Below, piece by piece: positions 34,670 through 42,940 of a DNA stretch of 64,000 nt (position 1 is the first letter of the stretch; every line of letters starts with the position of its first letter). Origin of the DNA: an uncultured Lachnospiraceae bacterium. GTDB taxonomy: Bacteria; Bacillota; Clostridia; Lachnospirales; Lachnospiraceae. A program made the position numbers and the translations under genes. Below the pieces are notes generated by a model, which was not told the DNA's origin, made no database searches, and worked only from the letters and a program-made list of their open reading frames with translations. The stretch covers positions 81,593-145,592 of the forward strand of contig CAJUQJ010000008.1 of assembly GCA_910588215.1 (NCBI GenBank), in the 5' to 3' direction.

Positions 34670-35934
34670 ACAAGCAGAAATTCAGCCATAACATAATTGC
34701 TTACGTCGATCCCCAGAGTCGTGAGCTTAATATGATCTGACTCGCATACGAGCAGATTCTGTCTGTACATCTTACGCAATACTTCACCGTACACTTCCTC
34801 GATCTGCCGGCCAAACTGTTCCTGAAACGCCCGCCTGCTCACGCCGCACATCATGCGAAGCCCCAGAAACATAAATTCCTCCATCTGTTCCTCACCGGTC
34901 AGGATCTGCCGCACCGGAAAGCCGCCCGTCTTCCCCGCAGATGCCTGCCCGTCTTCCTCCCCGGTCGTTTTGTCGGATTCTTTCTCCAAACCGGTAACAT
35001 ACGCTACATACTTCTCAGGCTCTGTGGGATTACTCCACCGGATGTTATCCACCATGGAAGCCGCTCCCAGACCAAATCCTACATAATCCCCCCGCTGCCA
35101 ATATACTTTATTGTGTCTGCACTCGAACCCTTCCCTGGCATAGTTCGATATCTCATAGCGATGATAACCGCAAGAAGCAAGACAAGAATCCGTCAGCAGA
35201 TACATTTCCCGGTCTTCCTCCTCCGTCGGAAACCGGTATTCCCCCTGTCTCTCATATAAAGGGGTACCTTCCTCCAGGATCAGACTGTACGCGGAAATAT
35301 GTTCCGGACAAAGCGCCGCAACCCGCCTAAGCGTCTCCTCATATGACTTAACGCTCTGTCCCGGCAGCGCCGCCATCAGATCGATATTGATATTCCCAAA
35401 CCCGGCCTCTCGCGCCATCTTATAAGTCTCAAGGAAAGCCCGGTAGTCATGAATCCTTCCGATCCGCGCAAGCTCCCTGTCATCTGCGGACTGCAGACCG
35501 ATACTGATACGATTAATACCAGCCGTTATATATTCTCGCAGCTTATCTGCCGTCACCGTTCCCGGGTTTGCTTCTATCGTGATCTCCACATCTGCCGCCA
35601 TATGATAACGATTCCGCAGTGTCTCTATCACCTCTGTCACTGCTGCAGTCCCCAGCAGCGACGGCGTTCCGCCTCCCCAGAAGACAGAAATGACCTGGTG
35701 GCCGCTGTAGCGGTCTGCTTCCAGTGTGATTTCTCGCTTCAGTAAGTTTACATAACTTTCTATATCCCTTACTATCTGTCCGCCCGGCCCTTTTCTGTCC
35801 AGCCCGGATCCTTCGTCCGTCATCGCAGTACTATCCGTCAGCAGGCCGCTGCCGATAGGAAAAGACAGGAAATCACAGTAGAGGCATTTCCTGACACAAT
35901 AGGGAATGTGAATGTAAATGCTCAACTCTCTCAT
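34666..35934 (-). CDS. hemW: HemW-like radical SAM protein (haem chaperone / formerly oxygen-independent coproporphyrinogen oxidase-like)
   Basis: A 422-residue radical SAM enzyme with the cluster motif C13-x3-C17-x2-C20 (CVRKCLYCDF), the FWGGGTPSLL SAM-binding glycine motif and the HemW C-terminal domain ending GIDVSNYVMAEF. HemW relatives bind haem and deliver it to respiratory enzymes; they are often misannotated as HemN. Insertions at about 28-58 (Ser/Gly/Asp-rich) and about 330-350 are not typical of the family. The stop codon lies in the CTAG end of an inverted-repeat element. It begins four bases after the lepA... stop region at 35938, meaning lepA lies downstream on the same strand with hemW's neighbour lepA start far right; the two are tightly packed. 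Confidence 0.88.
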   Translation of the reverse strand: MRELSIYIHIPYCVRKCLYCDFLSFPIGSGLLTDSTAMTDEGSGLDRKGPGGQIVRDIESYVNLLKREITLEADRYSGHQVISVFWGGGTPSLLGTAAVTEVIETLRNRYHMAADVEITIEANPGTVTADKLREYITAGINRISIGLQSADDRELARIGRIHDYRAFLETYKMAREAGFGNINIDLMAALPGQSVKSYEETLRRVAALCPEHISAYSLILEEGTPLYERQGEYRFPTEEEDREMYLLTDSCLASCGYHRYEISNYAREGFECRHNKVYWQRGDYVGFGLGAASMVDNIRWSNPTEPEKYVAYVTGLEKESDKTTGEEDGQASAGKTGGFPVRQILTGEEQMEEFMFLGLRMMCGVSRRAFQEQFGRQIEEVYGEVLRKMYRQNLLVCESDHIKLTTLGIDVSNYVMAEFLLV

Positions 35935-35937
35935 CTT

Positions 35938-37752
35938 CTATTTATCATCCAGCTTTAACACACTCATAAAAGCACTCTGCGGAATTTCCACATTACCCAC
36001 CTGCCGCATACGCTTCTTACCTTCCTTCTGTTTCTCTAACAGTTTCTTCTTCCGGGTGATATCGCCGCCATAACATTTAGCCAGTACATCCTTGCGCATG
36101 GCCTTCACAGTCTCTCTGGCGATGATCTTACCGCCCACCGCTGCCTGGATCGGAATCTCAAACAGGTGTCTTGGAATCTCGTCCTTCAGTTTCTCGCACA
36201 TCTTCCGGCCCCGCTCATAGGCGCTGTCAGCATGGACGATAAAGGATAACGCATCCACCTCGTCATGATTGATGAGAATGTCGAGTTTCACCAGTTTAGA
36301 CGTTTCATACCCCTTTAGTTCATAGTCAAAAGAAGCATAGCCCCGGGATCGAGACTTAAGCGCATCAAAGAAATCGTAGATGATCTCATTTAACGGCAGT
36401 TCATACTTAAGCAACGCCCTCGACGCCTCAATATATTCTGTGCTGATATAGCGTCCCCTTCTCTCCTGACAAAGCTGCATGATCGAGCCTATGAACTCGG
36501 TGGTCACCATGATCTCCGCGCTGACTACCGGTTCCTCCATATAATCAATCTGTGCCGGATCGGGCAGATTCGACGGATTGGTCAGTTCGATCATCTCTCC
36601 GTCCGTCTTATACACCCTGTAAATAACACCCGGAGCAGTGGTCACCAGATCCAGATTATACTCCCGTTCCAGCCGCTCCTGTATGATCTCCAGGTGCAGA
36701 AGTCCAAGAAAACCGCAGCGGAACCCAAATCCCAGCGCGATAGACGTCTCCGGCTCATAACGCAGGGAAGCATCATTCAGCTGCAGCTTCTCCAGCGCAT
36801 CCCGCAGATCCGGATATTTCGCACCGTCCGCAGGATACATGCCACAGTATACCATGGAATTGACCTTCTTATACCCCGGAAGCGGCTCGTCGCAAGGACG
36901 GTTTAAGTCCGTTACCGTATCTCCCACTGCTGTATCCTTGACATTCTTGATGGAAGCGGTCAGGTATCCTACCATGCCCGCCGAAAGCTCCTCGCAGGGA
37001 ATGAACTGTCCGGCGCCGAAATATCCCACTTCCACCACCTCAGCCGTAGCATTCGTTGCCATCATCCTGATGGGAGTGCCTTTCGCCACCCGTCCTTCCA
37101 TGATACGACAGAAGACGATCACGCCCTTATAAGGATCATATACGGAATCAAAGATCAACGCCTGAAGAGGGTTGTCCGGACTGCCTCCGGGCGCAGGGAT
37201 CTTCTCCACCACTGCCTCCAGCACTTCCTCAATACCAATTCCATTCTTGGCCGAGATCAATGGCGCATCCTGCGCCTCAATACCGATCACATCCTCGATC
37301 TCGTTCTTAACACGCTCCGGATCCGCACTGGGAAGGTCGATCTTATTGATGACCGGAAATACATCCAGGTCATGATCCAAGGCCAGATACACATTGGCCA
37401 ACGTCTGCGCCTCGATACCCTGAGCCGCATCCACCACCAGAATAGCGCCGTCACATGCTGCCAGCGAACGGCTGACCTCATAGTTAAAGTCTACGTGGCC
37501 TGGTGTATCGATCAGATTAAATATATATTCCCTGCCGTCCTTGGCATTATAGATAATGCGCACCGTCTGCGCCTTGATCGTAATACCGCGTTCCCGCTCC
37601 AATTCCATATTGTCCAGAACCTGGGCCTGCATCTCCCGGCTGGTCAAAAGTCCTGTCTTCTCTATGATCCTGTCCGCCAACGTTGACTTTCCATGATCGA
37701 TATGGGCTACAATACAAAAATTCCTGATTTTGCTCTGGTCTATGGATGCCAT
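35938..37752 (-). CDS. lepA: LepA (EF-4), back-translocating ribosomal GTPase
   Basis: A 604-residue translational GTPase with G1 AHIDHGKST (16-24), RGITIK, DTPGHVDF and NKIDLP motifs, and the LepA-specific C-terminal domain (GYETSKLVKLDILINHDEVDALSF region and KKLLEKQKEGKKRMR end, which are separate stretches). It acts on stalled ribosomes and in initiation. The ATG at 37752 follows GGAGGATATT. The in-frame extension to 37806 is rejected. In clostridia and Bacillus lepA is next to hemW (hemN) and near gpr/spoIIP, as here. Confidence 0.97.
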   Translation of the reverse strand: MASIDQSKIRNFCIVAHIDHGKSTLADRIIEKTGLLTSREMQAQVLDNMELERERGITIKAQTVRIIYNAKDGREYIFNLIDTPGHVDFNYEVSRSLAACDGAILVVDAAQGIEAQTLANVYLALDHDLDVFPVINKIDLPSADPERVKNEIEDVIGIEAQDAPLISAKNGIGIEEVLEAVVEKIPAPGGSPDNPLQALIFDSVYDPYKGVIVFCRIMEGRVAKGTPIRMMATNATAEVVEVGYFGAGQFIPCEELSAGMVGYLTASIKNVKDTAVGDTVTDLNRPCDEPLPGYKKVNSMVYCGMYPADGAKYPDLRDALEKLQLNDASLRYEPETSIALGFGFRCGFLGLLHLEIIQERLEREYNLDLVTTAPGVIYRVYKTDGEMIELTNPSNLPDPAQIDYMEEPVVSAEIMVTTEFIGSIMQLCQERRGRYISTEYIEASRALLKYELPLNEIIYDFFDALKSRSRGYASFDYELKGYETSKLVKLDILINHDEVDALSFIVHADSAYERGRKMCEKLKDEIPRHLFEIPIQAAVGGKIIARETVKAMRKDVLAKCYGGDITRKKKLLEKQKEGKKRMRQVGNVEIPQSAFMSVLKLDDK

Positions 37753-37844
37753 AATATCCTCCTGACAAACCTTGATTTTATCCTGATCGTTTACCTGATA
37801 TAACACTGTACCTGCAATCTTTCACAAACTGCGGCACAGGAAAC

Positions 37845-37873
37845 AGTATATCAAATCGTTGAAATGCTGTCTA
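37845..37873 (-). promoter_or_regulatory. lepA-hemW promoter
   Basis: Minus-strand TAGACA (37873-37868), 17-base spacer, TATACT (37850-37845), about 95 bases before the lepA start and after the spoIIP stop. Confidence 0.5.
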
Positions 37874-37953
37874 CTCTTGGCATGCAGTTTTCTGAATGAC
37901 GAAGGCCGGATAGTATTACTATTCACAGCCAATATCAGCTGGGTGCGTTACCG

Positions 37954-39261
37954 CTATCGCTTGGGCTCCTCCCCGCTCAGGACCAGGCTAAGTACGTGTG
38001 CCAGCGGCTCACAGGCGTTCTTCATCTCCTCCACGGTATTGTTCTGGGCCCCCAGCTCGATCAGCAGCGTTTTCGGGCAAAGATGCATATTATAACGGTA
38101 GGCTTTCAGATAGATCCTTCTGGCAAGCCCCGGATAATATTCGTTGCAGGCCGCCTGCATCTGAAACGAAAAGGCCAGATTATCATCCAGATACGGATTC
38201 TCCAGATATTCTATCCCCCCTTTGGCCGTCCGGCTCAAACCGTTAAAAAACATGATCTGAGCCGTAGGTTTACCCTGCAGGTCCATGACCAGCCTCCGGC
38301 TCTCCGGCATGGCGTCTCTGTGCAGATCGATCACCACCTCGATCGTAGAATGCTCTGCCAGCAGCTGTTCTATGACGGGCAGGGCATTGCCGTAGGCATA
38401 ATCTCTGGACTCTTTGTCAAAACTTTCCGTGTGATGCAGTACATTATACCCGTAACGCTGTCTGAGAATAGAGGCCAGATGTTCTCCCACCCCTACGATA
38501 CTGGTAGATTCATCTCCCGGAATCGAATCTGCGAACGCCTCCTGGGCATGGGTGTGGTAGATCAAAATCTGCGGTTCGTCACTTCCTCCCTGCAGACGCA
38601 TGTCCTTTGAGAGTAGTTTCTCCGCGCTCAGAAGCTCAGCGCCTGCTTTCGTAGAGCTGTCCACGGCATAGAATGCTTTGATCAGAGCCTCATAGTCCTG
38701 CAGTTCTTCCCACCGGTAACTATAGCTCTTACTCCGTATCGGCACAAACCCTTTCGGCGTATTATCCGAGATCTGCTCTTCTTCATGCTCTTCATTCTGC
38801 TGCGCCGCCTGATTCTCCAGGAACATACCGTTCTCCGCAAGCAGTGCATCGGCAAGCCCTTTTTCCAAATGCATCGCATCTTCACCGTATTCAAGTTCCC
38901 CCTCGGCGATCGCCTTATTGTCTTCATCGCTGCCTTCCAGCATCATCAGTCTGTCATAGTCGCTCTCCGCCGAAAAGATATCTTCCTCCTGCGCTTCCAT
39001 CTTGTACAAAAATACAGGATATTCGGCAAGCAGTAAACGGTCCTGCAGGTCGCCAGCGATCTGTTCTCCCGTCCCTTGATTCATTCTATGTATCCCGGGG
39101 AGATATGGCTCCAATAGGATTCCCTGCAGCCACCCCGGAAATGATCTTTCTTTGTCTTCCTGGTCTTGTACAGTTTGCATAACCTCCGATAGAACAAAAA
39201 ATGCAGACGCTATAACGAGTGTTATTATAATAAGTCGCATTAAAATTTTTTTCATATTCAT
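37954..39261 (-). CDS. spoIIP: SpoIIP, sporulation cell-wall hydrolase
   Basis: A 435-residue SpoIIP. An N-terminal membrane anchor (about 4-27, ILMRLIIITLVIASAFFVL) precedes a variable acidic region and the C-terminal amidase/endopeptidase domain (about 215-430). The latter has ILIYHTHAQEAF (first zinc-ligand His), a TTIEVVIDLHRDA-like segment with the second, and LIELGAQNNT with the catalytic Glu. SpoIIP acts with SpoIID and SpoIIM in engulfment. It starts 44 bases after gpr and is probably in one operon with it, as in other endospore formers. Confidence 0.93.
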   Translation of the reverse strand: MNMKKILMRLIIITLVIASAFFVLSEVMQTVQDQEDKERSFPGWLQGILLEPYLPGIHRMNQGTGEQIAGDLQDRLLLAEYPVFLYKMEAQEEDIFSAESDYDRLMMLEGSDEDNKAIAEGELEYGEDAMHLEKGLADALLAENGMFLENQAAQQNEEHEEEQISDNTPKGFVPIRSKSYSYRWEELQDYEALIKAFYAVDSSTKAGAELLSAEKLLSKDMRLQGGSDEPQILIYHTHAQEAFADSIPGDESTSIVGVGEHLASILRQRYGYNVLHHTESFDKESRDYAYGNALPVIEQLLAEHSTIEVVIDLHRDAMPESRRLVMDLQGKPTAQIMFFNGLSRTAKGGIEYLENPYLDDNLAFSFQMQAACNEYYPGLARRIYLKAYRYNMHLCPKTLLIELGAQNNTVEEMKNACEPLAHVLSLVLSGEEPKR

Positions 39262-39305
39262 ACTAAAAATTATATGCGATGCAAATACGACTTCATGCCA
39301 TAATA

Positions 39306-40175
39306 TTAGACCGTATCGAGCGCCTTATTGATACCGTCACAGATAATATGGCTGATCTGCTGTATCTGCTGATCCACATCCTTTGTAGTGACGTACATAT
39401 TATTCAGTTCTTTCAGCGCTACCGGCCGCTCTCCCATAGCATCGCCTACGATCGTAGCAGCATCTACCACTGTCGGCACCCCCAGAGCGAGCACCGGCAC
39501 GTTAAGACTCTCCTGTGTAATGGCATTGCGATGGTTTCCCACCCCCGATCCCGGATGAATGCCGGTATTCGTGATCTGTATCGTCCGGTTTAACCGCTTG
39601 GTCGAACGTGCCGCCAGCGCATCGATCACGATCACCATATCCGGCTTGGTCTCTCCGATGACTCCCCTGATGATCTCGGCCGACTCCATACCCGTCTTTG
39701 CCATGACACCGGGAACCAGGCTGCTGATCTGATGCATCTTGGAACGATTATATGCTACTTTACCGTACTCCCGCACAATATGCCTGTTCACCAGCAGATT
39801 ATCCACCACATTCGGTCCCAGGGAATCCGCGGTGACCTCACGATTTCCCAGTCCCACCACGAGAATCGACTGCTCCTTGTCCGGATCCGGCAGCACACTC
39901 TTCAGTTCTCTGGCCAGAATGGCCGATATCTCCTGATGATACTCTTCCTCCGGTTCCGTCATGGTCGGCGCCTCCAAGGTGATATAGACCCCCATTGGCT
40001 TTCCCAGCATCTTCGCGCCATTCTTCGTCTCAATGATCACCTTCGTAATGTGAACATCGCTTGCCTTGTCATAATCTTCCTCCACGACGACCCCGTGCAG
40101 GCCTTCCGCCTTCTCCTCCATGCTCTCTCTGGCTTCCAACGCCAAGTCAGTCCTGACTGTTGACCAGCTATCCAT
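39306..40175 (-). CDS. gpr: GPR, germination protease
   Basis: A 289-residue aspartic-type endopeptidase that degrades small acid-soluble spore proteins at germination. It opens with a short pro-region VRTDLALEARE, similar to the SASP cleavage site itself, and contains the conserved VVGLGNREVTADSLGP and DALAARSTKRLNRTIQ blocks. Length is somewhat short of the Bacillus enzyme (about 370). Upstream on the minus strand a CATATTA sequence about 45 bases before the start resembles a SigG/SigF -10, but a matching -35 was not clear. Confidence 0.93.
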   Translation of the reverse strand: MDSWSTVRTDLALEARESMEEKAEGLHGVVVEEDYDKASDVHITKVIIETKNGAKMLGKPMGVYITLEAPTMTEPEEEYHQEISAILARELKSVLPDPDKEQSILVVGLGNREVTADSLGPNVVDNLLVNRHIVREYGKVAYNRSKMHQISSLVPGVMAKTGMESAEIIRGVIGETKPDMVIVIDALAARSTKRLNRTIQITNTGIHPGSGVGNHRNAITQESLNVPVLALGVPTVVDAATIVGDAMGERPVALKELNNMYVTTKDVDQQIQQISHIICDGINKALDTV

Positions 40176-40261
40176 ATCCTTCTCCTCATTTCCCGCATTT
40201 TATCTTACTACTATTAATATGCGTATCTTCTTAAATTGCTTTTGTATCTCTTTACACCGCG

Positions 40262-40304
40262 ATCATGTTCTTACGGGATGCGCAGCCGGTGGCACATTCC
40301 AGAC
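40262..40304 (+). repeat. Hairpin repeat type B, copy 1
   Basis: ATCATGTTCTTACGGGATGCGC... aligns with the segment at 59845-59886. In both, GGRATGCGC pairs with GCRCATTCC across a short loop. Confidence 0.5.
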
Positions 40305-40357
40305 GCATGAGCAGTGACTGTCTTTTGTATTTTTTGCAAAAATAAACAAATTATGTA

Positions 40358-40386
40358 TTGACATCAGGATTCTCATAAACTACAAT
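40358..40386 (+). promoter_or_regulatory. rpsT promoter
   Basis: TTGACA (40358-40363), 17-base spacer, TACAAT (40381-40386), then a leader of about 90 bases. The leader contains an imperfect hairpin with arms ending CATTAAA and TTTAATGAGACACG (about 40394-40437). Confidence 0.75.
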
Positions 40387-40479
40387 AATATGCGTGTGTT
40401 TCCATTAAAACGTCCGTGTCCGGCTTTAATGAGACACGTCCTAATACATTCAAATACTATTTCAATCGGAGGTGTGATC

Positions 40480-40743
40480 ATGGCTAATATTAAATCTGCC
40501 AAGAAGAGAATCTTAGTGAACAAGACCAAAGCTGACAGAAATAAATCTGTTAAGTCCGGTGTCAAGACTGCGATCAAGAAAGTATACGCTGCTGTCGAAG
40601 CTAATGACAAGGAAGCTGCTAAGACTGCACTGGTTGCCGCTACATCTGCTCTTGACAAAGCCGCTAAGAAGGGTGTTTATCACAAGAATACTTCTGCCAG
40701 AAAGATTTCCCGTCTTACTCTTGCCGTAAACAAGATGGCATAA
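40480..40743 (+). CDS. rpsT: Ribosomal protein S20 (bS20)
   Basis: An 87-residue, Lys/Ala-rich helical ribosomal protein with the family start MANIKSAKKRI and NKTKADRNKSVKSGVKTAIKK. It binds 16S rRNA in the body of the 30S subunit. The ATG at 40480 follows TCGGAGGTG. The frame is open 30 codons upstream but that segment lies in the leader. It is one of only two clear plus-strand genes in the window, monocistronic with its own promoter and terminator. Confidence 0.97.
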   Translation: MANIKSAKKRILVNKTKADRNKSVKSGVKTAIKKVYAAVEANDKEAAKTALVAATSALDKAAKKGVYHKNTSARKISRLTLAVNKMA

Positions 40744-40781
40744 TTCGTTTTATATCACAGGCGCACTTTTATACGAAACAA

Positions 40782-40814
40782 AAACACTTCCTGCCGTCAT
40801 AGGAAGTGTTTTTT
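40782..40814 (+). terminator. rpsT intrinsic terminator
   Basis: AAACACTTCCT (40782-40792) pairs with AGGAAGTGTTT (40801-40811), followed by TTTATT, 40 bases after the rpsT stop. Confidence 0.85.
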
Positions 40815-40850
40815 ATTCCCGCGAGCAACGAGCCAAGTGGCTGCTTGCAG
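40813..40850 (+). repeat. Hairpin repeat type C, copy 1
   Basis: TTATTCCCGCGAGCAACGAG... forms AGCC-AAGT-GGCT with flanking GCAA/TTGC pairing. It matches 59961-59924 (reverse orientation) at 34 or so of 38 positions, with the loop changed to GGGT. Confidence 0.55.
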
Positions 40851-40874
40851 ACATTTGGCGACTGCCGCGAGGGT

Positions 40875-40906
40875 CAAATACCCCGTTGCCTGCAGCGGGG
40901 TATTTG
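40875..40906. terminator. Hairpin between convergent rpsT and TPM gene
   Basis: CAAATACCCCG (40875-40885) and CGGGGTATTTG (40896-40906) form an 11-base stem 18 bases past the TPM gene stop. No T-run follows on the minus strand; T-rich sequence follows on the plus strand. Probably ends the TPM transcript or backs up rpsT termination. Confidence 0.5.
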
Positions 40907-40923
40907 ATTTCGTCTTATTTAAA

Positions 40924-41793
40924 TTAACGGCTGTGTCCGCCGCCTCCATGACTTCTGCCGCCGCCTCCACCGCTGCGTCCGCCACCTCCGCCGCTGTTCG
41001 TCTGAATCTTACGAGTCACCACGGTTTTGCGTAAGAACCTATCTTCCTTTACCCGGAAATGAGGTTCCATGCCGGCAACGTAAGTGACTGCCGTAGTCGT
41101 CTTATTTCCCTTCTTAGACCTTCTGTTGCAGATTACAAAAATAGCAGCAGATACTAATCCTATGATCCAAGGAACACCGCCCGGCACATAGATCTGAAAC
41201 ACCTGTATGCCCAACATATCATGATAGAAGTCGTTGACGTACGTCTTATAGGCTCGGTAGGGATCATGCTCCACATATCGGTACACATTGTCCAGAATAT
41301 GGTTGACTGCCACATCAGAATATTTATCCTGCACTCTTCCTGTCGTGCACAGCCATGTATAAATACGCCCGTCATCTTCCCGGTACCAGTTGTCCACCAG
41401 CAAAATACCATCACCGTTCGCCCGGTCATATCCGAATTGATGTTCCTCATAGAACTGTTCCGCATAAACTCTCACAAATTCATCATAACGCACACTTGGC
41501 TCAATTTCCCGAGCATATTCCTTCAGTGATTCCTGCAGTGTGATCAGAATAATATCGCACCCTGTTTGCTGCTCCCGTTTGGCGATCAGCCTGCGCAGTT
41601 TGTCTTCCTCCTGGTCTGTCAGCACATCGCCATAGTCAAATACCCGCTCCTTGGTGGTACATGCCTGATTCGTCCTCTCATAATGAAACATTCTGGAAAT
41701 TCCCCAGTGTCCCACATGCAGAATGACCAACATAAGTAACACTGCTCCCAATATGATATACATCCATTTAAAATAACGGAAATACTCTTTCAT
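40924..41793 (-). CDS. TPM (TLP18.3/Psb32/MOLO-1) domain membrane protein
   Basis: A 289-residue protein. An N-terminal transmembrane helix (about 8-30) precedes an extracytoplasmic TPM-fold domain (about 45-190, FDYGDVLTDQEEDKLRRLIAKREQQTGCDIILITL), a second transmembrane helix (about 208-228) and a basic tail ending in Gly/Ser/Arg/His repeats. TPM domains occur in photosystem repair and membrane quality control proteins; the bacterial role is mostly unknown. The upstream gene (zinc ribbon protein) ends 30 bases before, suggesting an operon. The second of two tandem ATGs is used because GGAGG then sits five bases away, as in the other genes with this leader. Confidence 0.75.
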   Translation of the reverse strand: MKEYFRYFKWMYIILGAVLLMLVILHVGHWGISRMFHYERTNQACTTKERVFDYGDVLTDQEEDKLRRLIAKREQQTGCDIILITLQESLKEYAREIEPSVRYDEFVRVYAEQFYEEHQFGYDRANGDGILLVDNWYREDDGRIYTWLCTTGRVQDKYSDVAVNHILDNVYRYVEHDPYRAYKTYVNDFYHDMLGIQVFQIYVPGGVPWIIGLVSAAIFVICNRRSKKGNKTTTAVTYVAGMEPHFRVKEDRFLRKTVVTRKIQTNSGGGGGRSGGGGGRSHGGGGHSR

Positions 41794-41814
41794 CATTACC
41801 TCCATTCCGAAGCG
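41794..41814 (-). repeat. SD-bearing repeat, short copy upstream of the TPM gene
   Basis: Minus strand CGCTTCGGAATGGAGGTAATG directly before the start ATG, identical in plan (TTCGG-A/C-ATGGAGG, five bases, ATG) to the copies before the ylxF-like, DMT, GNAT and argC genes. Only the 3-prime end of the repeat is present. Confidence 0.55.
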
Positions 41815-41823
41815 TTTTATTTC

Positions 41824-42807
41824 TTATAAGATCTCCAATATCCGCAGCGCCATATAGCACCCGGCTGTCGCCACCGCAAACACGGATATGCCATAACTGA
41901 CCACCTTGGCCATGGATACCGGTGTCGTACCGATGACCTTGCCTGTCTGTCCGTTGACATGATATTGGTAAGTTTTTCCTTTATAGCGGTACAGATACTG
42001 CCATACCGGCATCAGTGCATAACGCACCCCCTCCTTATCCAGCCTGAGGTCTTTGCGCACTGGCCTGACGTTGCTGTATGCCCTGAGAGATTCCTGCAGC
42101 AATTCTTCCGACGCGCTGCGCGATTTCGTCTGCGCTCTCTCTTCCAGTTCTTCCGCTCCCTGATTGTACACTTCCCCGTAAAAGCCAGACATATATTTCG
42201 GATCAAATTCCTGCAGCTGTCTGTAGTCATAAGGCTCCATGAGATCCATGATACCATCCTCCATCGCATAGGAGGCATCTACAGGAATCTTATCGAAATC
42301 CACATCCATTTTACGGATCACCTCATAATAGGAAGTTTCCGTATACTCCGTATTACCGGCCGTCCATCTCTTTACTCTGATTCCTTCCCCGGCGAAATCA
42401 TAGAAAGCCCGATAATCATACATCCAGAAAGGTACATAGATGCCTTCCATACTTTCCAGACTCTTAGCCGACAGGAAATCCGATGGTGTAAACAGCCTCC
42501 TTGAAAACTCACTGTCGAGCGCCTGCGCCGCCGCTTTCTTATTGATCCGGAAGGGAAGCAGCATATGCGGCTCATAAACCCCTTCTATCCGTTCATTAAA
42601 GACTATGTAACATCCACAGTGCTCACACTTGCTTGCCGAAGTATATTCCTGTATAGTAAGCGGCGCCCCGCAATTAACACATTGCATCAGTGTACCGCCC
42701 TGTATAGTCTCTTCGCTGTCCTCACTCTCACAATGCGGACAATACATACTGCCTCTGCCCGGCTCATACACCGTATTGCCGCCACAGTTCTTACATTTAA
42801 ATATCAT
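41824..42807 (-). CDS. TFIIB-type zinc ribbon membrane protein of unknown function
   Basis: A 327-residue protein with two N-terminal zinc ribbons: C4-x2-C7...C23-x2-C26 and C43-x2-C46...C61-x2-C64 (CKNCGG, CPHCES, CVNCGA, CEHCGC). A globular domain with many aromatic residues follows, and one C-terminal transmembrane helix (about 300-320). Similar proteins in Lachnospiraceae are annotated as TFIIB-type zinc ribbon-containing and often neighbour TPM or SPFH proteins. No function known; the pairing with the TPM gene suggests a shared membrane-associated role. Possible small upstream frame at 42797-42901 overlaps its start. Confidence 0.7.
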   Translation of the reverse strand: MIFKCKNCGGNTVYEPGRGSMYCPHCESEDSEETIQGGTLMQCVNCGAPLTIQEYTSASKCEHCGCYIVFNERIEGVYEPHMLLPFRINKKAAAQALDSEFSRRLFTPSDFLSAKSLESMEGIYVPFWMYDYRAFYDFAGEGIRVKRWTAGNTEYTETSYYEVIRKMDVDFDKIPVDASYAMEDGIMDLMEPYDYRQLQEFDPKYMSGFYGEVYNQGAEELEERAQTKSRSASEELLQESLRAYSNVRPVRKDLRLDKEGVRYALMPVWQYLYRYKGKTYQYHVNGQTGKVIGTTPVSMAKVVSYGISVFAVATAGCYMALRILEIL

Positions 42808-42901
42808 TTCCGGTTTCCTCTCTCACTACGATTCTTACTACGATCCCATACGCTAAAACATCGTCTGCTATGCCCTTCATGAACTGCGTATAGACTTTCA
42901 T
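42797..42901 (-). CDS. Possible 34-residue upstream small ORF overlapping the zinc ribbon gene
   Basis: ATG at 42901, stop TAA at 42799-42797, overlapping the zinc-ribbon start by 11 bases. The peptide starts MKVYTQFMKGIADDVLAYG and has protein-like composition. There is no clear Shine-Dalgarno (the upstream sequence is AT-rich). It could couple translation to the zinc ribbon gene. Not similar to anything I recognise. Confidence 0.25.
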   Translation of the reverse strand: MKVYTQFMKGIADDVLAYGIVVRIVVREETGNDI

Positions 42902-42940
42902 AACAATTTTAGCAAAAAAAATCAAAAATAGCATCCCTTT

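Larger units (their letters stand above)
40176..40479. other. 304-base divergent gpr-rpsT region
   Basis: Contains the rpsT promoter, its ~95-base leader, and a hairpin repeat (40262-40304) shared with the argC upstream region. No additional gene seen. Confidence 0.5.

Noticed and set aside
40390..40479. 30-codon N-terminal extension of ribosomal protein S20
   Set aside because: It lies in the 5-prime leader; the ATG at 40480 has a strong GGAGGTG site and gives the standard N-terminus.
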